From the NCBI GenBank assembly GCA_963556695.1, contig CAUWAG010000011.1, positions 620,001-684,000 on the forward strand: 64,000 nt of DNA, in the 5' to 3' direction. Source of the stretch: Anthostomella pinea (lineage: Eukaryota; Ascomycota; Sordariomycetes; Xylariales; Xylariaceae). Both the position numbers and the translations under genes were made by a program. Of the stretch, positions 21,180-33,324 are shown in pieces; the first letter of the stretch is position 1; the number at the start of each line of letters is the position of its first letter. The notes under the pieces were generated by a model, which saw only the letters and a program-made list of their open reading frames with translations, ran no database searches and was not told the DNA's origin.

Positions 21180-22518
21180 ATCCATATTAATAATAATCCC
21201 AAAGATTCGATCAACACGATACCACACACACCATAACTTACACCATAGCCTTCCTTTGTGCTTGCCACGCGCCGCAAGTGTAACTACTTCGCGCCGTGGA
21301 CTTCCAGATACCGCCACACATCGAGCTCTGACCGCTATAAACGCCGTGGCCAGGGGAAGGAAAGATGACTGCAGACTGCCACGCACTGACAATAACTGTT
21401 GCGAGTAAGTGCCGCGAGGACTCCGGGAGATAAGGTAAGGTGCTCGTAATAGCGACCTCTAACTTGACGCACTCTGACAGCCGTCTTTCTTCTGCTGGCC
21501 AAGCCGTGCCATGCGCCGTCGTAGATCGAACGCACGTCGTGGGCTTTAGGTGATGAGGTGCTCGCGGAAGGGGAGTAACTACTCGTCTGCTCAGACTTTG
21601 GTGGATGATATGACGCGCTTTGGAGCGGTTCGTTTCTCTGCTAACTAGCGACGCCCTCGGGCCCGCCACTCGCCGTGCCATGCGCCGTGAATGGTGATGA
21701 TGCTGTACTAATCGTCATGCGCGCCGTCGCCTTCACTCGCGGTGTGTGAGGTGTTTGGGATGGGGAAGAACACTCACTCGTCTGACGCTTCAAATCACAA
21801 TGACGCGCTCTGCGAGACGTCTTCTTGCTGCTGGCGGTCTTGTCGGCGCTTTCTTATGAAGCCGAAGGCAATGTGATGTTCGCAAACCTAGGTTCAGGTA
21901 TGTGTTGTGATGGGAACGGCTGTTAGCTGAGGTTTCGTTGGTCGGGGTTTGATTAGAATAGAAATGCTGCCACGTCGGCAATTTACCCCTATTCCCCACG
22001 ACGCATGACATCCTGATCCTTATTTGCCACGGTGGATAGCTAGTAGGCTAGGTTTCCTTGTATGGTTTGGAAACGAGTTCTTGGTTGTTTCAAGGTGCGA
22101 TGGACGGATGGTAGTGCGGGTTGTTTGTTTGTTTGTTAGGTATGGGATGGGATAAGTGAGGCGAGGTGAGGCGGATGAATTTACGTCGGTTGGTCGGGCG
22201 GCGGTGAACTTCCTTATAGAGGTTGTGATGCAGGGAGGTAGGTATTGAAGGTCATTATCGCACGAGTATTGGAAGTGTTTTCCTCAGGTAAGCGTAGCAT
22301 GTTGATTTTATATAGTAATATAGCGATATTTTATTTTTAATACTAGCCTGCTAGCTTATTTGCGTGTTTTATATGTTCTGGAGGAGCGAGGTCTTGGTTA
22401 TAGAAATGGAAGGTTGGGGTGGAAGCTGTGATGAAATATCCTGATAGGATGGGATGGGATGGGATGGAAAGTGGTTCTTGTTTATCAAGATGTAGAAGCT
22501 TAAGTTGGAAGCTTGGGG
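21180..22518. other. Non-coding region with short degenerate direct repeats
   Basis: Three diverged units about 180-190 bp apart (near 21460, 21620 and 21800) share TGACGC-CTCTG and CGTCTTTCTTCTGCTGG-like words, and CGTGCCATGCGCCGT occurs twice (about 21510 and 21677). No credible gene is seen. Confidence 0.45.
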
Positions 22519-22520
22519 TA

Positions 22521-23094
22521 CCATGGCCCACCCACCACTCGGCCACCCCTAATTTAGAAAATTCTTATAAATTAAATAGTAGTAAAGCTTTTTGACCGTT
22601 TTATATAATTAATAATTTAAATATTTGTAATATAGTTGTATAATGTACAACATAGTGGTTGATAGAGGCCTAATTTCTTATATAAAATAAACGAGCGCTA
22701 AAATAGAATAACATAGTTTAAGTAAGTGAAAAAATTACATCGAAATATACGTTTAATTCGTCTCGTTGCGCTTTATGTTATCACGTTTATGTGCCGATAT
22801 TACGATATGTAATCCTTATTAAAAATATACGTAATGGTTTTTATATAGTAAGGCGCTATCGATTTGTATGGTACGCGTACGCTACTGACACGATATTTTT
22901 TATATAAAAGGATATTACATTAACTAAAAATCGGAAAAATGAAATCTTAAAACTTTATATTCTTATAAATATATAAATCTTCAGTTATTTTATGGCTAGT
23001 TATCGTACCTTTTTTTATATAATTGAAGTTAGGTGTAAGTCGTAGATTTAGCGGTCCGAGTGGTGGGGGTGGCCGAGTAGTGGGTGGGCCATGG
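22521..23094. mobile_element. 574-bp MITE-like DNA element, GC-rich terminal repeats, AT-rich core
   Basis: Terminal inverted repeats of about 29 bp start CCATGGCCCACCCAC at 22521-22549 and mirror it at 23066-23094, with one or two mismatches. TA dinucleotides flank both ends (22519-22520 and 23095-23096), fitting a Tc1-mariner/pogo-type target duplication. The 515-bp interior is very AT-rich with no open frame, as expected after RIP, while the terminal repeats stayed GC-rich. It is non-autonomous, and its partner transposase is not identified here. Confidence 0.78.
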
Positions 23095-23096
23095 TA

Positions 23097-24620
23097 GTAC
23101 CTTGAAACGACTGTTTAGGACGGAGCATTTTGGAGCATTCTGGGATGGAGCATTTTGAGATGGATCATTTTAGGATGGAAGGTTGGGAGGGGTTGGACGG
23201 GATGGAAAGTGTTTCTTGGTTATCTTGATCTAGAAGCTTGAGATGGGAGGGAAGCAGTGCGGTTTGCTGGTCCGTTCGGTATAGGTGGTAGTGGTAGTGA
23301 TAGGCGACGGTGGGTGACAATGAGTGATAAAAGACGCATCCAAGTCTATCCCGGCCTGTCCCGTTCGGGCCGGGGTAGGTGACGGCGGGTCATAGCGGAT
23401 AGATCAGGGTCGCTTCGTTCGCTGGTGTTTCTTCTACCTCCCTCGGATGTGTCGCTTTGAAAACTCGGCAGTTATTTATGACTATCTAAACGCACGAGCG
23501 ATTGTTTTTCCATCCCTAGGCGCAACATGTCCACGTGTCATGACAAGGCAGGCGTTTATTACTAATATATTAGGATGCCAGGATGCCTTGTAGTATTGGA
23601 TACAGGTTCTCGAGTTTATCTCGAGATAAGATGGAAGCTCAACATGGGAGGAGGTGGTATGGTCTTTCGGATCTATCCCGTATGGGATAAGTAACGGCTA
23701 GTAGCGGCGAATGAATCTAGGTATGTTCGTCTGATCGCAGGTATGTTATCATACTTATTATGATCGACGCTGGTTCATCCGAGCATTGACATGGTAGTGT
23801 TTCTATCCCCAGTGCATCATGTTCCATGCGAGACTGATTCTTTCTCCTTGCCAGCTGGTCAGGCTTCGTCTCTTTCCTTACATATCCTGGAAACAACTTC
23901 TACTTATCTCATCTCGAAATAGAGAGAAGAGAAGGAAAGTATTCCGGTCTGTCCGTTCAGGATGGCAGGGATGATAAATAGTGTCACAGTCACAGTCACT
24001 GAAGCTGGATAGATCTTGTGTGAGCTCAGGAAAAAGGGGCAGAATTGATAGATGTCTCAGTCAAAGGCGTGATCTACCGGTACCATCTGGCCAGAACAGA
24101 ATGGAGCAAGTGAGCCGATCTATCTAGTAGATCAAGCGCTTGATGCACCATGGCCACCATAGAGCCCAGTCTCGTCAGTTACCACAGGTAGCGAATGACA
24201 CTGGGTCCGTTGGTCGCTGGTGTTTCTAAATAGTGGTAAGTTGTGGACTTTGAAGGGATGCTAGTTCGCTCATGGACTCCTGGTCATGGTGGCGTATCCA
24301 GGCGCGCGAGATCAGCGACGTCGAGATGCTGGTACGCGAGGAGGAGGAGCGATGGGACTGGCAGTCTTAGAAAGCGCTGCGCCAGTATTACTTCGTGAAG
24401 AAGAAATGGCATGGTGCTGAAGTCAGCTAAATGGATTTTGGCCTCTTAGATCAAACGCACTGCAAATATCCGGGATGTTAGGCGGTGTCCAACAAGTCGT
24501 GGCTAGGTCAGCAACTGTTCTACAGTTAATTAATATATGAATGACATCGGACTGGCACATGTGGTCACGGTAAAGCCCAAAGGCAGCCTGAGTATCAGGG
24601 CTATAGCTTACATGTATAGA
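23097..24620. other. Non-coding region with degenerate repeats
   Basis: Short tandem variants of GATGGAGCATTTTG occur at 23119-23175. A block of about 55 bp (GGGATGGAAAGTG...GAAGCTT) occurs on both sides of the MITE (about 22455 and 23200). Diverged TCTATCCCG-containing units occur at 23345 and 23667. A short protein-like stretch at 24275-24420 contains a stop and is not recognised. Confidence 0.4.
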
Positions 24621-24724
24621 TACCGGGTTGTCATGGCCTGTTGAATCCGTGCCGGTTCTCTTGTCTTATACCTCCTTGAAAGTGACCCGATTCGGAGATT
24701 GCGGGGTTGAAGAATACGGGGTAT

Positions 24725-24770
24725 GGAGATTACAACCGGAGATTACAGCCGGAGATTACAGCGGTCGTGG
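24725..24770. repeat. 13-bp minisatellite GGAGATTACAGCC
   Basis: Three to four head-to-tail copies of GGAGATTACARCC are followed by a diverged one. It lies in a non-coding context. Confidence 0.75.
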
Positions 24771-25258
24771 GGATTACGGAGATAAGACCGCTTCTGCATT
24801 TATTAACGACCCGCAAGATGAGAACAACCACCTCTCTTTTCATGGAACGCCTATGATGAGAGCTGGGGTTTTTACACGTCGACAAGTAACTTCGGCGCGA
24901 CGGCACGACGACGCTCATGATGGCGACGGCGACGGCGACGGCGAGATGAGCCAGGATGAAAATCCCGGTCCTTTTTGGAATCTCGCGTTCCACTTGAGCG
25001 AGCCAAGGCGCGGAAGAACGTCAGCATTGCAGTCCACACGACCCAACAACCTAGCATTGACCGTTGCCCATGAATCTCCGGGCTGATTCTGCGCCATCAA
25101 TCGAACGCAGGACGCCAAGTCAGACATGTCGTCGGTATCCAAGGTGTGGGTTTCTGGATGGGTTGGGGATGTGGGTGTGGACTTGACGTTTGTCGACTGT
25201 GAGGGTTAGGACAGTCCTTCTGCCTGATTAATGCGTTGTGGCAGCGTTACGACCACGA

Positions 25259-25660
25259 TTTGTTGGCCTTTTGAAAAGCACGTGGCCATGGTTGCAGCCA
25301 AGACGCAGTCGCAATCATCATTCCAATCGCAGTTCCGATTCCCAAGCCTTAACGAAAGCGCCTCCCCGTACAGCACACCCATGCGACGTCAAAACACTCG
25401 ACTACTTCAACGAGACCTGGCCCACCGGTCTCTTTCTCCCCGACCACGACGCCGAGGACCCCTACGTCCATGCCTGCTGTTTCGCAATCCGTATCCCGCA
25501 GCCGACCCCGTACCCGCCGCCCTCCCCGCCGCCCTACTCGTCGACGCTGCCACCCGGCCCCTGACGAGCCCCTCGCCCCACTGGCCCCGCGCACACCCCT
25601 CGTACTCGCAGTCCGCGTCGGTGCCGCACTAGTAACAGGAGAACTCTGGATGTACATGTG
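25259..25660 (+). other. Coding-like, frame-shifting segment, unrecognised
   Basis: Protein-like text appears successively in three + frames: DYFNETWPTGLFLPDHDAED and CFAIRIPQPTPYPP (25400-25530), then PLVLAVRVGAALVTGELWM (about 25595-25650). This would fit one small protein with frameshifts or an unresolved intron. GC content is high and there is no domain match I can name. Confidence 0.25.
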
Positions 25661-25661
25661 T

Positions 25662-27755
25662 AGGTAAGTACCTACACCTTGCTTCCTTCACCATCCCAGA
25701 CAGGTTGAACTTGACTCATATATAGTCATCGGTCCACCACCATCAATATATGGTGCGGAACAAGCACTAGAAAAAAGGGGCGCTATACATCCCATCGATC
25801 GTCAGCCTGCCTGCCTCCCTCCGCCCTCTTGTCTCCCGCTGTGTCGCGTCGTATGCATGCTGTTCGTCTTCTCCAACGATGACAAGCCCATCACATTACG
25901 GCTAGGAAGACACCCGTTTCATAGGCAGGTATATGTACCACACCAACGAGGGTGTATCACCTCTGGACATAGTAAAGAAGGCTTGGATTCGATTGCCGGC
26001 CATTAGATGTAGGCAAGGCGCAGGCGCAGGCGTTCGTTTGTTGAGAGATAGCTTCAAAGTAGACGAACGCCCCTGTCTCGCATTCGCATGGCCATGAAAT
26101 ACATGTTCAAGCTCGGCTGGTTTGGCACGGCAGACATGGTATGCGGATTTAGCTGGGCTGAGCATGGCCATATGCATTTACCTAGAGCTCGGGGTGCTGG
26201 AAAACGAACTCAGTGCAGGGTCAATGCAGCGCGGCAGGTGCGGTTACATACTTGTGATCCTGAGAGATAGATGACCGGCCGAGCTCTTGGGGAGAGGGCA
26301 CGCATTCTTGAGAGTAGTGGACTTCGGGGCTTTTATTCCATTCGAATTCGCCACTTGGAGTGGTCTTGGTCTGCTCATGGTGCGACCGCACATACCGCAT
26401 GCGACTTGGATCCGACGCTGTTTGCTTCCCAGCGACGCCACGACATTCAATCGCGGTGACAGGGCGAAATGAATGAATAGCAAAAAAAAACTAGGCTTTG
26501 GACACTGCATTAGTCTTTCTTCCGTTAGTACATATGTATGGGACTCCCTCGACGGGAGATACACGACCCCGGTTCTTCCGTGCCCCACAAACGACCAAAG
26601 CCAACACGTCACGCATCGGAGCAAAAGCATACACACTCCTTCCTATCTTCCACTGCTCTCCATCTCCCTCCCACCATCGCCCTGGAATATTCCCCCAATC
26701 CAACCAAAAAAAAGTCTCACCCAAGTCCCAACTTTTTTTTTCCTACTCAGAGATTGTTGGCTTTGTCGCAGTTGGTCAGGATCTCGTCAAGCAAGAACCC
26801 TTCGCATGTAGCGTAGTAGCGTATTCTCATCACTTGTAGAAAGTTCTCGTTGCGCCTCCAACCGTCAGCGCCCTGGTTTATGACCAGTTTGCCAGTGCCA
26901 TTGATCCCACAATGCCCAGTGTATACACGACAGGAGCTTAGGTTCGAGTTGCAAGAAAAGTGCTTTGACCATTCGGCCAATTGCCCGCACTTTGTTTGTT
27001 AGGGGATTGGGTTCTTCCGCGGCGATATTTGTGCAAGGGCGGGGAACTTGGGGATTGGCTGGGCTGGGGCCGGAGTGCTTCCGCGGCCTTCGTGGTCACC
27101 TGCTGCAGTGCGTTGTGGCGGGGTTACAGGGCACTTAGGCCCCTGCAGTGCCTATGCCCGCTGTGCTTAGGGACCCCGCCCGCCCGATCGCATGAGCTCG
27201 ACGACCATGTGACCTGATCGAGTCACAATTGGCTGCCATTCCCAGGCATTCCCAACCCACAGGCCGACCATAGCCAGCAGTAGAATCGGGCAGATGCATC
27301 TAAGCAGGTAATCTGAACGATCGCTCCGATGAACTGCAGCACACTGCACTTTCGGAAGAGAGAAACGAAGCGCCTTGTGGATGCGTCGTCGCAACTGGCA
27401 TTGTACAGGTGGGTAAAAAGGGGTTGGCTTCGGCGCAGGTAAGCGTTGACATTCATGTGCTCGATTTCGCTGAACTAAAACATCATCATCGACCTCAACT
27501 TCCTCATCTTCCTCAGCCTCCTCATCCTTCAAGCTCAATGGTCCAGTACGGCTACAACGAGAAAAGGTGCGCTGGGAACATGAGCACAGAGACAACCAGG
27601 CAAAGAGACACGACGGACAGAGCTGGCCGTCTTGAGTCTTGCGGTAAAAGCGTCCCATCTCCCTCCCCCTTCTTCCATTCTTCAGTCCGTCTTGCATCAA
27701 ACAACACACCGCCAGCCACCAATCCAACCGGTCCACTGTCTGCCTGTCTTTCACG
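25662..27755. other. Intergenic, no supportable gene
   Basis: Many short overlapping frames occur on both strands, none with a recognisable motif. One 218-codon minus-strand frame at 27167-27823 runs into the terminal repeat of the adjacent mariner and is therefore unlikely to be a gene. Confidence 0.4.
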
Positions 27756-27757
27756 TA

Positions 27758-29107
27758 AACTGGGTGGACAAAAGTCTCCGCCCGACCCACCACAATCTCC
27801 TTCAGATCAAAACAACGCGTCAATCACCCTTCGACTTCACCACTCTCTCAACACCGCAATTGATAATGGATTTACGATCTTTTGGGGACGAATTAAGCGG
27901 TAATCGCGTCGCTAACGGCGAATTCACTTCAGAAGCTCGCTCAGCAATCGTGGCGGCGCGAATCGACAGCAGAACGCATAGGGATGTTATAACCGCGTTT
28001 AAAACAAAGCGCCTGAAAACCATCTCCGGTATTACTACCAACTTTGAGGCCACTTCTACACCGAAATCTGCCCCAAGGAGCGGTCGCCCACCCGTTTTGA
28101 ATACTCGCAAATGCGCTCATATGATCGAAAAGGCGAGAGAGCTCCCCAGGGCGACGTGGCAGAAGATTCGAAACAAAGCCTGCGTTTCGTGCTCTCCTAA
28201 GACTATCAAGAGGATATGTCACATATACGGCCTCCAGAAGTGGCGTGCAGCAAAGCGAATCAAGCTCACAGATAAGGACGCTCAGAAAAGGCTCGCTTTT
28301 ATCAATTATTATAGCACACCAGAGCGCCTGGAGGAGTTGTTGCGAGCTATGTTCTTAGACGAATGTACGGTCCAAAACTCATCCGATAATCCAGGCGATT
28401 GGGCCATCCGATTCTCTTCAGAGCGGTACCGTTATGATCTCGTGAACGAGACGGATCACGGCAAATCTCATATTTCGATAATGGTGTGGTCTATGATCTG
28501 GCTACGCGGCGGAGAAGGAGGACTAGGCAAGTTGGTCTTCTGCCCACTCGATCCGGATGCTCCGCGCAGAGGAGTATCCACAGAGTCATAAAAATGGGTT
28601 CTTGAGGAAGGCCTGCTTCCGTTCTACGAGGCTGGAGATCCTTTTGTTCAAGATAAAGCGAAAATTCACCTCACTGGCGGTGTTCCGGAGTGGATGGAGG
28701 AGCACGGCATCCACTGTATCGACTGGCCTCCTCACAGCCCTGATATGAACCCAATCGAGCACGTTTGGCGACTTCTGAAGAAGAACATACGTGAAATCAA
28801 GCCTGAATTTTCTAAATTGAAGGATAATATCCCCTATTATCGCTACGCACACGAGTTAATTGAGCAGGCATGGTCAGAGATCGATCCGGAGCAGGTTCGG
28901 GCCTTGATGGAGTCACTGGAGGACCGAATAGCTGCAGTGAGGCGCGCCGGTGGTTGGTATACACACTATTGACTTAGTTATTAAATACAATTTATTTGAG
29001 AATTCTATCACCAGAATTGGATGCGTTATGGTTCAATTGAGTTGGAGGGTATAGTAGATGGAAGGGGTAAAATTGGGGATCGGGCGGAGACTTTTGTCCA
29101 CGCATTG
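27758..29107 (+). mobile_element. Tc1-mariner element, DD34E, nearly intact (1,350 bp)
   Basis: The element is bounded by TA at 27756-27757 and 29108-29109 and by inverted repeats of about 28 bp whose inner 21 bp (GTGGACAAAAGTCTCCGCCC) are identical at both ends. It contains a single transposase gene. Base composition is balanced, in contrast to the AT-converted elements further right, so it is either young or outside the zone of heavy RIP. Confidence 0.92.
27866..28972 (+). pseudogene. Tc1-mariner transposase, one premature stop
   Basis: A 368-codon frame runs from MDLRSFGDEL to a WYTHY terminus and should encode a cut-and-paste transposase. The N-terminal half is a helix-turn-helix DNA-binding region (a GRPPV linker is visible). 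The catalytic triad reads D in FLDECTVQ, D in FVQDKAKIH and E in HSPDMNPIEHVW, with exactly 34 residues between the second and third, i.e. DD34E. The only lesion is a TAA at 28589-28591 just before WVLEEGLLPFY, consistent with CAA to TAA. The frame is otherwise unbroken. Relatives here are the copies at 9042 and 47182, whose terminal repeats differ. Confidence 0.9.
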
Positions 29108-29109
29108 TA

Positions 29110-31340
29110 ACTGACTGAATCCCATCCGGCTCCAGCCACAAGAGCAGCCAGACCATCATCGACATCTTAACCGACTCTCTCGTCCAGCCCTTCTCCGCCC
29201 AGCCCGGCTCTACATTCGAGGCCCCGGGCGAAAGAACCCTCACCATGCCCATGCAACCTTGTCATGACCGTGGCACATAGACAGCCTGGACGGGGCGCTG
29301 ATGAGGGCAGGAAGCAGGACAGGGCCGTCATCGCTTGCACTTCAGTGGTTACCAGCCATACGTACACGGTTCATTCTCTGCCCGCGTGGACTGCTTAGTT
29401 CTCGGCCAGCAGCGGCGTCGCGTTCTTGTTCTTCCGCCCTGGGCATCGGTCGTCTTGCACCCGAGAGGCGGCGGCAGATCTCCTTCTATTGATGAGCAGC
29501 CATGAGCAGCACCAAGAGCCCGAGTCTAATCTTGGCTGGGACTCGAGCGAGGGAATCATTCTCTTCAAAGGTCGAGATGCCAGTCGCTCGCCAACAGCCA
29601 AAGTCTACTATTCCCAAGCGGAGTGACGGTGATCGCGCTGTCGCTGTTCCGAAACAAGCTGAAGGCGGGTGTTTGTATGATTTCGCCGGCCGCTATAGAT
29701 GCACGGCACGGAGATCAGGGGCCTGGTTGTCGATATCGAGTATATTTCTATCAGGTGTTGTGCACAGTCCTATGGGCAAGCAAGATTGTGGTCTTAGACC
29801 GTGATCTGAGATTGTGTGGACGGTGCTGGAGAGGTTGTTGTGCTCGTAATGCCTTGGCCGACCAGGCGAGAGGCGATGGAAGCAGCAACAAGGTAGTAGA
29901 CCAAGGACAGTAAAACACAAACTCGACGACGAAACGGCCCAGTCGTCCATCTTCGATACCATATCCATCCAACAGACCGACCTCCTTTTATACGCGCGCT
30001 ACCAAACCATCCATAGCCTGACCCTGTCGATAAGCCAGTCCGACATAATACCTCTTGGACAACGACAACACCACGCAGCTACACCGACTCGCAAGCATGG
30101 CACGCGACGGTTACGCTGGTGTCTTCCAGCCGCTGACCTTGCTCGACCTACACTCCTCTACTTCCAAAAAGACTCTCGGTAGCGCTCAAGCCGACAACCA
30201 ATCCGACCCAGAGACGAAGCAACTATCAGTCGGACCCAATCAACTCTCAACACGCCTCGCCTCGTGGCTGCTTCAGAAGCACTTCCGGTTTAACTGCCGG
30301 ATTCAACCCCCAAGGGTAGCGAGCGCCAATCCATAAATCACCACCCGTGACCCAGGCACGGCCTGTATCTACCACCGCTACTCTCTGTTGCGGCACTTTT
30401 CCCATGACCAAGACTCGAACCCAAGTGTCATTCCTCGACTACGCTGCGACACCGTCCGAGATAATAGATCGCAGTTCTGGACGGATTTCCTAGGATAAGA
30501 AAGCCTATCCCAAGAACGAGACCGTGACCGGGATCAAGACCGAAGCCGAGGAGGTTGCTAGGCAGGTAGTCCGATACTCTCGGAAAACCACAGCCGCTAG
30601 CCTGCTAGCGGGGACAGATCTGCCAGCCTGACCGTCCACCGGAGACATGTCGTCTTCGCATGGGTGTGGATGTGCTGCTCGAGTTCGGTGCCGATCTCGA
30701 AACTGACAGCAGGGAGGACGTTGTCGAGATGATGGGTCTTGCCGAGCGAGACCGGGACCAAGACCAAGACTAAACCAGAGCAGCGTCGGTCGGCTGAGTG
30801 GAAGAAAGACGGGGAGGAAGTAGCTGGGCGTGTGGAGGGGGGGTGGCTGTGTATGGGAGGATGGCGAGGCTTCCGGGTCTTGTTGGGGTGCTGATGAACC
30901 GTTGCGTTTTGCGAGGGTGATGGGAAGTCTGTACGAGGCTTGTACGAACTTCCTGCCACGGGGCCTCTCTTCCCCAGTAAAAAAGAGGCGAAAAAGCCTC
31001 AACTCCCCGACCACAGCACATCGGAGTTCTTAACACCGGACACGGTCTCATGATACCCACTAGTAACATAGAGGAGGCCATGGACATGTAGGCTATCACA
31101 ATCGTTCCAAACCTGCTCTCAGCCGAGAATGAGAACGTGCCCGATGCCGAACCAGAGTCAATGCACCTTCGCCTACGCGTAAAATTGACGGGCAGTCTCC
31201 TGGTTCGGAGCTTAAGGCCGGCACAGCTGCGAAGAGGAAAGACGGGGCTGGTCTCCCTGGTGGAGGAGCTGAGCCTGGTGCTTGGGGTGTCAGGACCGAG
31301 AGGGAATGGGGGGTGGAGGGAGGGAGGGAGGGAGGGAGGG
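29110..31340 (+). other. Degenerate coding-like region, unrecognised
   Basis: Plus-strand segments look protein-derived but are broken by stops and frame changes: SSIFDTISIQQTDLLLYARY (about 29948-30010), ARDGYAGVFQPLTLLDLHSS (30098-30160), and a stretch with NIEEAMDM then TAG then AITIVPNLLSAENEN (31063-31135). Diverged direct repeats with GAGACCG-GA-CAAGACC occur near 30518 and 30749. I cannot name a family; a decayed gene is the best guess. Confidence 0.25.
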
Positions 31341-31341
31341 A
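31317..31341. repeat. (GGGA)n microsatellite
   Basis: About six copies of GGGA lie at the end of the degenerate region. Confidence 0.85.
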
Positions 31342-31349
31342 CAGACTAG

Positions 31350-32600
31350 GTATGCTACTAAGATAGCTCAGGTGTTCATACCCCAAGGTGCGATGACCCT
31401 ATAGACATAATTACTACAGTATTAATTTCTCATAGCCGTCCATCATAAAGTCTCGCGACCGGGGGCCGACAGTCCATGTCTTCCTCAACTATAACATACC
31501 ATACAGTCCGTAGACCAAAGCATATCACGCTTTGTGAGCGGTATCATACTACGCCCTCGCAGCATACGCCAGATATGAGGATCGAAGGCTGCCGTCTACG
31601 AGACCGGCGCCCCTATACCGGCAGCAGCGGGATGTGTTCAACATGGCTGCTAGTAGATGGGCCATAGAGCACCCGTTGCTGTCGTCGTCGTCGTCGTCGT
31701 CGTCGTCTTATGGGAAGCAACCAAACGATCCAATCGATACCTATGCAACATGAAGTCCGCCCGAACCCAGTGCGACGCCGCAGGTCCACCATCTTGCGTT
31801 CTTCCGTGCCATACGCCCGCCTGCCCGACTGCACCGGATCCCCTGGGTTGAGGTTCGACCATGCTTCGCTCTTGTGCCAGATGGTCACACGAAATATCAT
31901 GACTATTTGCGCAAGCATCAAGTGAGACTGTCGGCATGTGCTGGTTTACTCGTGGATGAGTTCGTGGAGCCAGTCTGAGATGGGACGGGAGTGAGCGCAG
32001 CTGCTTGTGTGCCCGCCCGACCGCCCGGCCGCCCGCCTGACTCGGTTTGGTGTTCCACGCGCGCTTTCACTATACGGAGGTCTATTCATAGAGTATCTCC
32101 TGTACTTACTGCACGTACATATTACTGATTGATTGATTCTGGGCGTTCTCTATGACGATGCTTGCACGATGACCAGCGCGGAAGAATTATCGTGCCCCGC
32201 ACCTGTGGCATACCCCGCTCTCCAGCCCCTGAACCCCTTTTCACCGGTCCTTGAGCACACATGACCGGCTGCCTTGCCGAAGCAGCCTACTAGAAGAATC
32301 GAGGCGATATTTAAAAGTTGTCACTTATGCACTTGCGCAGACATGAACGCGGAGAACCTGGCTGTTTAGTACCTCATAAGACAAATTGGCCCAATGCCCG
32401 AGCACGAGCTACGCAAAGAGTCTTGGTTGCGAGCCGTAGTCTCATAAATAGGACCGAGGCAACTGCTCCAAATTCTTCGTCCGCACGGTAAGTGAAGGCT
32501 TCGGTGCGGCATGGCATGGCATAGCATAGCATGGGACCGTGTATAGCCTCTGATCTGTGGGTCTCCAGGCTCTGATCAGGTCAATCAGCTGCCAAAGACA
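31350..32600. other. Intergenic, no supportable gene
   Basis: The stretch includes a (GTC)n microsatellite (31680-31707) and short ATTGATTG and GGCAT repeats. No coding sequence or element end was found. Confidence 0.45.
31680..31707. repeat. (GTC)n microsatellite
   Basis: About nine GTC/TCG trinucleotide copies in non-coding sequence. Confidence 0.85.
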
Positions 32601-32605
32601 AGATG

Positions 32606-33320
32606 CTACCACGTCGGCAATCCTGGGTCGCGCGGAATAGGGGTAGATACTAGATTGCCTTCTTCCGCCAACGTAATCTCCATGAGCGCCACCTCCTCCA
32701 TCGACAGGGATCCCATGTTGTCCACCAGCAGCGTCTTCCTGTTTGTCAAGATCGAGCCTGCTTCTCCATCTTGGGTCAGCTGATCACCTCCATCTTGCAA
32801 AAGTTCCACCCAGCGACCTTTAAATAATTCCTTCAGTGCGGGCGACGGCACTACTGTGAAAGCTGGCCGGCTCGTCTGGTAGGTTTGTCTAGCTATCATC
32901 CATTCGGCAATCCAGCAGCCAGCTAGCCAGGTGTCCATTCCCTCAAGCCATCTGTCCTCCTCGCGCAGTCAAGAAAGGCATTGCGCACAGCCAGCCTGTT
33001 CATATACAATGCAGGCAGACCGCTGCTAGGTGTCGACTCGCCTCGTCTGGTGTCGCCTCGCCAGGCATCCGGCATTATGCGTTAGCTTAGTGACGAAGAG
33101 CATTTAGCTTTAAAGCCAAGCGAGCGAGCAGGAACACAGACAGCCTCCATGTACTTGTCTTCCTCGTCGGGGAAGTAGACTGTGTCTAATGCACGAAGGG
33201 CCACTTGAATACCGCGGTTGACGTCTGACAGAACCCGATAAGCGCTGCGGTCCTCCTGGCTAGTCTCGACAGCCTTCCAGACAGTGTGGTAGAAGATGGT
33301 CGAGTATATATGTTGCCGGA
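32606..33320 (-). pseudogene. Decayed gene of unknown function
   Basis: Reading the minus strand, IFYHTVWKAVETSQEDR leads into SDVNRGIQVALRALDTVYF and PDEEDKYMEAV (about 33295-33130), then a stop. A second segment has ALYMNRLAVRNAFLDC (about 32970), and a third, in a shifted frame (32606-32938), has FTVVPSPALKELFKGRWVE and SMEEVALMEITLAEEG and ends in TAG. The pieces follow in order and look like one protein of about 230 residues broken by at least one stop and one frameshift; some gaps could be introns. No known domain is recognised. Confidence 0.45.
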
Positions 33321-33324
33321 TAGT

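Noticed and set aside
24628..25086. 152-codon plus-strand open frame
   Set aside because: It has no ATG start, spans a 13-bp minisatellite and a (GGCGAC)n run, and has no recognisable motif.
27167..27823. 218-codon minus-strand open frame with an apparent membrane segment
   Set aside because: It begins inside the mariner terminal repeat, has no recognisable domain, and its length is compatible with chance in GC-rich DNA.
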